This document shows positions 58,458-64,000 of a stretch of 64,000 nt of DNA, one piece after another. Numbering within the stretch: position 1 is the stretch's first letter; each line of letters opens with the position of its first letter. Both the position numbers and the translations under genes were made by a program. The notes beneath the pieces were generated by a model. It did not search any database. It was not told where the DNA came from and was given only the letters and a program-made list of their open reading frames with translations. Origin of the DNA: Cheilinus undulatus (Eukaryota; Chordata; Actinopteri; Labriformes; Labridae); the NCBI RefSeq assembly GCF_018320785.1, contig NC_054872.1, positions 25,068,769 to 25,132,768 on the forward strand, read 5' to 3'.

Positions 58458-59617
58458 TTAACTGTTTCTCCGCCGGTCCTTGTTTTCTTTCTTCATCTTC
58501 ATCCTGCGGTTCTGAAACCAGATTTTCACCTGTCTCTCGGTCAGATTCAGGAGTCTTGCTATCTCGTATCTACGGTCCCGGGGGAGGTACATGTTAAACA
58601 AAAACTCCTTCTCCAGTTCGAGGATTTGGTGCTTTGTGTAGGGACAGCGTTTTTTTCTGGTGGGCTTTGCGTGCAGCCAGTTGGATGAGGGGTTATCTAG
58701 GAAAAGGTGATGAAGAAAAGCTCTCAGAACAAGATTCAGAATAATACGAGTCAATCAAGCTTTAATCTTAGGGAGTGCATGCTGTTACAGGCAGGACTGG
58801 TCAATTGTAAACAACCATTTTGGTTTATTTCAAATTTGAGGGTCAAAAAAGCATCAGCAAAACCCATGAGTTTCTGTGAATTTCACAGTAGTGTTCGAAT
58901 CAACATTTTGATCGTGCATTCTAAATTTTACAGATTAATGCAATTAACGCTGTTGTTTCTATGTAGAACGTTTTTACGCACAGCTTGACAGTGATTTGCA
59001 GAACATGCCTCCGCATCTGTCGCCATAATAATAAGAAATCCCGTTATCCACATTGAGCTCTAAAATAATCAGACTTTTTTAAAGAAAAGGCCGCATTTCT
59101 TACTTGCATCTGCGTCCCTCTTCTCCTCCGATGACGGGCTCTCCTCCTCCGTAGGTTTAATCGTGGTCTCGCAGGGGATCTCTGCGAGCGATGCTTCGTT
59201 TCCGATGTCAGACAAAAGCGGCGTGTGCGTCTCTAAATTTGTGCACTCGGCACTCCCGATCAGAGGCTCGGGTTTGATCTCATAATGCATGGCTGTCGAT
59301 GGTAATCCCGTCAGACACAGGGACGCGGAGACCGGATCCAACGCCCAGGAGCGCGTAAACATGCCATCGCAGTCTCCGCTGGTGTAAGGGTGATGTATGT
59401 AGGTCGGGGCGGCTGTGTTTGGAGGGTGAGCCGAGATTGGACTCCAAGATCCACCAAAAATAGAAGATTTCGCCTGCAAAGGGCATGACTCCTGTCCGCC
59501 ATATTCGGCGAGCATCGCCTGCTCCACCCCTGCAGCTGATGAGAACCTGGGTGCCATGTCTTCCTGCTCGGAAAGAACAGGCGTGTCAATATAAAAACTC
59601 GTCCCCAGCGTCGACAT
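58458..59617 (-). CDS. hoxa9b: hoxa9b, posterior homeodomain transcription factor
   Basis: Two exons, 59617-59104 and 58696-58458 (TAA at 58458-58460), encode 250 aa (human HOXA9 272). The N-terminus [20 protein letters not shown] is the Hox9 activation-domain start. The exon junction gives [15 protein letters not shown] with the Pbx-contact Trp (178). The homeodomain is 184-243: [20 protein letters not shown], then [18 protein letters not shown], then [13 protein letters not shown]. Two homeodomain residues differ from the usual Hox9 sequence: Ile at position 13 (usually Thr) and Pro at position 27 (usually Thr). Donor GCAA/GTAAGA and acceptor TTTTCCTAG are canonical. Hox9 proteins pattern posterior axis and paired fins with Pbx/Meis partners. 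A CACGTG E-box lies about 155 bases upstream of the start. Confidence 0.96.
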
Positions 59618-60860
59618 TGCACAAAATTAAAGAAAAATAGCGCGTTAAAGTTGAAAGAGGCGGAGATAAAACGAATTCATTGCATATAATGTGCTGCTTT
59701 CCTGCGCCAGCGAGGGGGCTCTATGCGTCCAGTTAGTTGAACCTTGCCCAAGCCTGGATAGGGCGCCCTGAACACGTGACCGTGGGACAGAACAATAAAT
59801 AATAAATCAGCCTGCTGCTCAAGTAAATGGCCACCATTTTCCCCACCATATTTTAATAGCAAATCCCCGCGCTTTTATTGGGGAATTTTACGTTTTATTA
59901 GCAATAAATGTTATGATTTTTTTTGTCGAGACCTCACGTTGGCGCAATCAAACACAGAAGTGATAAAGAGGGGGGGAATACTTTTAAGTCTGCAATTTTC
60001 AAATCAATAATCAACCCCTCAATTAAAATGTATTCATCAAATCCTTCCTGGATTGTTTAACCTTCAACATAAAAACAAAACATAAAAATAACGCAACCTT
60101 TAAAGCTTTTAGGGTGACAAAATCTGGCTCTTCTTGTTCGTGACAGCTAAATAAAACATTGCGCATTTCAATAAGACATGGAGATGTGTTCAAGGTGGAC
60201 AAAATAGTGTGGGATAGTTTCCAGGCCGCACAATGCTGCGTCTGCAGGGTTTAAGGCTTTACTTTGAAGGCAATCTAAAACGGAAAGCAGGGTGAGGTTA
60301 TTTGGGTGCTATATAACAGCCCTTTTATCACGGGCAATTGGGTTGTTTTTCTTCAGGTTACAACATGGCTGTCTAAACTAAATATCACCAATAAAGCCCT
60401 GCCTTTGTGTCCTTTCTCTGGCGCAGGCAGACGCATCCGGCATTTCCTACGGCGAGGCAACTGGCAGACTGCAATGATCATAACCGAGGCCTTGTCTGTC
60501 CTTTTCCTCCTCTGCTGGATATAAACGAGCCGTAATCCTTTCATTTCCAGGCCTGATCTTTTTCCTTATACGCCCCAAACCATCCACAGATGCTGTTAGA
60601 CTGTGTATCAAACGCATGATGAAAACTTCGACTATTTGCATTATCAGTAGCTTCTAAAATATCATTTCACCTTTAACTGAAAACTCGTTTAAAAGAACAA
60701 AATATCTGCATTTTACGCACAACAGCAGAAACACTTCAGCACCTTTTAGGGTCATATTTCGTGAGCATATTTTGTCAGAGCAGTCTGAGACAACTTTTAA
60801 TAAATTTGAGCATTAATGTTTTCAAAGTGATTCACTTTACAAGATGCGATGAGTTTTACT
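59618..60860. other. hoxa9b upstream region
   Basis: Non-coding. On minus there is GGTCACGTGTTC and, further up, CCAATAAAAGCGCGGGG about 250 bases from the start, which could serve as a CCAAT/TATA-like pair. 60.19-60.64 kb is unique and GC-rich, and is a plausible conserved element between hoxa9b and the microRNA. Confidence 0.4.
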
Positions 60861-60933
60861 GAGGTAATCAAGGCAGTTTCGTGTTGTGGGAGAAATATTA
60901 AAGCCCAACAACATGAGACTACCTAAACCACTC
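60861..60933 (-). ncRNA. mir196: miR-196 family precursor hairpin
   Basis: On minus, 60925-60904 reads TAGGTAGTCTCATG then TTGTTGGG. This equals canonical miR-196a except for C instead of U at mature position 9. The opposite arm, CCCACAACACGAAACTGCC followed by TTG, pairs along nearly the whole length (one bulged U, two or three mismatches), and outer pairs GAG/CTC and GGT/ACC extend the stem to 60933/60861. The loop is about 13 bases. The location between hoxa9b and hoxa10b, on the Hox strand, is the ancestral place of mir-196 in HoxA clusters. miR-196 represses Hox8-class and other Hox mRNAs. The seed (positions 2-8) is intact. Position 9 forms a C-A mismatch in the stem where U would pair. 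Confidence 0.92.
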
Positions 60934-61891
60934 AACAGCCCGCTCTCCTCTGCAGAACTATCTACTGAATATACATTTTTTACACCTTAACATGAGTTTG
61001 AAAATATTTACTTTCGTTAAAGGTCTATCTGGAACAGCTCTAAAGTCTTAGAAGGAGTAAAAGAAAATGATTTGACCGGGGTTATTTACGGAAAGTTTGC
61101 GCGCAAAATTCCCAACTTGCAGATATGCCTTATTTAGATATTAAATTATTATTTCTTTGCATGAAAAATATCAAATGTCTATTTTAGTTTTACAAAAAAG
61201 AGGAAAGTTTTCACTTATTAAGAATTTATAGGCAATACCAGCCATGTTGGTGACATTTCTGTCAAGGACAAAAAGAGACCAAGTGCGCACAGCCGCCAGA
61301 CATCCATTACAGGCTTAAACTATGAAGGACATCACCCTCTACTACTGTAATAATATTTACTGTTCACAAAGCGGAGCCGGTCCAAAACACAGAGGCATTA
61401 CTAACAGCATGCACTGCTCCGCTGCCAGCTTCAAGATTTAAACTCTTCCAGTCTGACTCTCTGAATGAAATAAGAAGTCTGCAGTTGCAGGGATGGTTTT
61501 ATTCATTTGACCAGCAAAAATGTGCAAATATTCATCAGACCTCTGTCACATTAAGGCCTAACTGTAACACAAGGATCCCAAGGGTGAGGCCAGCATGCAA
61601 AGTCCAATGATTCCCTCAGGTTGAAAATACAAACATGAACAAGCCTGGAGCTCGGAAACATTGTGGTCACAGTCTGAACATTTCAAACACGACGGATCAA
61701 CGATACAAATGGAGCCATTTATAAATACAACAGATATGAAAACAAGAAAGAGCAACGATCAATAAGTTAGCAGTAGGGTCCTATTTTTCCATGGGCATTC
61801 TCACAGTTGGGTTGTAGGGGGGGATCTGCACAGACGCCCTTGCCATGGATGGAGGAGGGCGCCAAAGGCGCAGACCGACAGACACACAGTC
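60934..61891. other. hoxa10b downstream region / 3' UTR
   Basis: Non-coding. A probable hoxa10b poly(A) signal (AATAAA on minus) is at about 61498-61503, roughly 390 bases past the stop. No repeats were seen. Confidence 0.4.
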
Positions 61892-63813
61892 TCATGAGAA
61901 ACTGAAGTTGCTGGAGAGCTCTCGGATCCTGTTCTCTCGGCTCATTTTTTTCAGTTTCATCCTTCTGTTTTGGAACCAGATTTTGACTTGCCTGTCAGTG
62001 AGGTGCACACTGCGGCTGATCTCCAGGCGACGCTCTCTAGTCAAGTACATGTTGAAGAGGAACTCCTTCTCCAGCTCCAGAGTCTGGTGTTTGGTGTAGG
62101 GGCAGCGCTTCTTTCGGCCACTCTTTGCTGTGAGCCAGTTGGCCGTGCTTTCTATTTTCCCATCTGATGCGACAAAGAAAAGACAGAAAATTGTTAGCAA
62201 CAGGTGTTTGAAAACAAACAAAAAACACAAGTTTGTGAGATATCAATCAATTTAAAAACTAAAATAAAAGATGGGCGCATTAAAAATGTTCTAACTGCAG
62301 CATAAAAATAGTGCAAATAATGTGCTGTTTGAACTGAGACCTGTATACATTCAAAGTATATTAATACTGGTATATCACTGATTTATGGATTCATTAAATA
62401 TTTCACACTATTTTACGCACTGTCACACACCAGCATTTACCACAACCTGCTATTTGGCCTGTTAAACAGCTTTAAGAGCAGCAGCCTGCAGCCAACTGCA
62501 CCTTTATTAAGACATAAAACACAACCTGCACAGTGTGCTCAAATTAGAGCAAAGGCTTTGATGAGAGGACAAGTGTAGGACAAACGGAGCAGGCTGGATA
62601 CTCTCTGTTATTAATGAAGATAAGAGTAAAAATAGTAATATAACTAATTTCCTTTGTGATTTAAAAATACCCCTCGTGCATTCTAATGATCTAAATCTCA
62701 AATAGTTCCTTTAAGATTAAAACCCAGAGGCCTGTTTAACAGCGTAATAAGGCAACTATAGCGGTGTGTTTGTTGTCTGAACAGCTCGTGCATCACAATA
62801 GCTTTGATTCTTGGCTCTGATTGGTCACGTTCAATTTCGTCTCATGTCTTATAAAGCTGTAAATACCCGATAAACGCGCACCTGAGAGTCTCTGACTGTT
62901 GACCTAAATATTTACAGTCTGAAATTCTGAAGCTCCACTCGTGCATTCCTTTATGTTTGGCACTGGAGGGCTCATAAATAATTACAATGATTAATTCTGT
63001 TATTTCTGCTACATATTTTCACATGTCTTCACCTTTGCTGGTTTTCTCCGGACACTCCGCCCTGCAGGTCTCGGCGGGCTCAGGAGAGGAAGAGCTATCT
63101 GAGGAGAGCCGGCTGTCCTCCTCTCCGGCCGGGGCGCAGGGCGCAGGGACAGGCGCCTCCTCGTGGCTCTCCCTTCGCTCCGGCTCTGCAGAGGCAGCCT
63201 GGGAGGGCTGGCTGTCCGAGCGTGCAGGTCTCTGCAGGGTGAAGTGGTTCATGTTTGGCTGGACATCTTGGTACAGCCTTGAGGAGGAGGACGTGTACGT
63301 CTGAGACAGGCGGAAGTAGCCGGGGACCGGCAAGGTGCTCCCGGTAACCGGGCATGATGCGCTGGAGTAGGAAATGTCATCTACCGGTGCTCCTTTAGGA
63401 CATTTGTCTGACTCGTAAAGGCAGTAGGCGCTCTCCTCCTTTATGCTCGGGGAGAAGGAACACTGAGACATATGCTGGCCGCTGCTGGGCTGATCCACCC
63501 GGCACGATCTCGACGTTTCCAGCCACGTTTCCATCCCCTGAACATAGGGAGCAGAGGACGGGATCACGCTCTGGGTGACTGGCTCGTTACTGCGCTTACC
63601 GATCCCCGGAAAACACGAGCCACCGGAGAGTCCATATGAATATTCCGACGCCGGTGGCAGATAGACGCCGTTACTTTGGTAATATGAACCAGTGTCGGTT
63701 CTCACGTTGATTAAAGAGTCCACAAAAAAGGAATTTCCAGCCTGGTTGTTCGGGCATGTCATCGTTGTGGTGTAATTTGACGGAGGATGAAGATAGCCCT
63801 TTCTGGCTGACAT
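61892..63813 (-). CDS. hoxa10b: hoxa10b, posterior homeodomain transcription factor
   Basis: Two exons, 63813-63033 and 62163-61892 (TGA at 61892-61894), encode 350 aa. The homeodomain (276-335) and tail read [19 protein letters not shown], then [20 protein letters not shown], then [30 protein letters not shown], which is nearly identical to human HOXA10 up to the last residues. ANWLTAKSG just before it carries the Pbx-contact Trp (270). The N-terminus [20 protein letters not shown] and the motifs NSFFVDSLI and [11 protein letters not shown] fit Hox10. A Ser/Glu-rich region ([18 protein letters not shown]) precedes the junction. Splice phase is 1 on both sides (AGCAAAG/GTGAAG; TCGCATCAG/AT). 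Hox10 proteins specify lumbar-level (rib-suppressing) axial identity and fin/limb segments. The two exons are separated by an 869-base intron. Confidence 0.97.
62164..63032. other. hoxa10b: hoxa10b intron
   Basis: A canonical GT-AG intron. It contains TTATAAAGCTGTAAATACC and TTGATTCTTGGCTCTGATTG (62.80-62.87 kb), unique AT-rich sequence that could be regulatory. No nested gene is seen. Confidence 0.5.
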
Positions 63814-64000
63814 TTCTTGTGCAAAACATTGCTGAATAATTACTGATACTCACGCTTCTCACTGTAGCCTGCAGCCAATTAAAACAGCAGGCGACCAAAG
63901 ACTCCTCCCAGTCCGAGCAAGCAGCTCCTCTGTGTCAGAGATTTAGTTTAAGGCTAAAGTAAAGAAAGGACTGTTTGGAGGGGAGCATGATAGAGCTTTA
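63814..64000. other. hoxa10b 5' flank to window end
   Basis: Non-coding. On minus, TTTAATTGGCTGCAGGC lies about 70 bases upstream of the start. hoxa11b and hoxa13b would be expected further right, outside the window. Confidence 0.4.

Noticed and set aside
58320-58688. Plus-strand 122-codon frame
   Set aside because: It overlaps the hoxa9b homeobox in antisense and has no family features.

Overview
The window is nuclear DNA of a ray-finned fish, most likely a percomorph teleost. It has vertebrate intron-exon structure, fish-type Tc1/mariner, hAT, LINE and tRNA-SINE copies, and a posterior-rich Hox cluster of the teleost-specific HoxAb type (a2b, a9b and a10b in the window, with no a1 or a3-a7). 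Gene order and strand match the 3' flank of the human HOXA cluster: cbx3(+), snx10(+), skap2(-), then Hox genes, all on the minus strand.

Layout. 1-2.6 kb: the last coding exon and 3' UTR of cbx3. 2.9-4.8 kb: snx10, five coding exons. 4.8-26.4 kb: a gene-free intergenic stretch. It is rich in transposon relics, AT-rich satellites and three interrupted or nested repeats, the clearest being a LINE with its A-tail and target duplication inside a Tc1-like element. 26.7-41.8 kb: skap2, twelve coding exons reconstructed with consistent splice phases, encoding PH and SH3 domains. 41.8-49.1 kb: mostly one about 4.8 kb hAT-like composite with a nested Tc1 copy. 49.1-50.5 kb: hoxa2b. 50.5-58.5 kb: the space where hoxa3-a7 lie in an unreduced cluster; no homeobox remnant was seen. 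58.5-59.6 kb: hoxa9b. 60.9 kb: a miR-196-family hairpin. 61.9-63.8 kb: hoxa10b.

The three Hox genes encode homeodomain transcription factors that pattern hindbrain/pharyngeal arch (a2) and posterior trunk or fin (a9, a10). miR-196 lies between a9 and a10, as in other vertebrate clusters. cbx3, snx10 and skap2 are unrelated bystander genes that keep the ancestral linkage.

The observations most worth a second look are: a miR-196 copy with one base change directly after the seed; a GC-AG intron in hoxa2b carrying candidate Hox/Pbx and Prep/Meis sites; two non-consensus residues in the hoxa9b homeodomain; a four-unit AGGTCA direct-repeat array; two long, nearly perfect palindromes; and the nested transposon stratigraphy. 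I did not find evidence for a wholly new gene system. All exon models come from reading splice signals and family similarity by eye, without transcripts or alignments.
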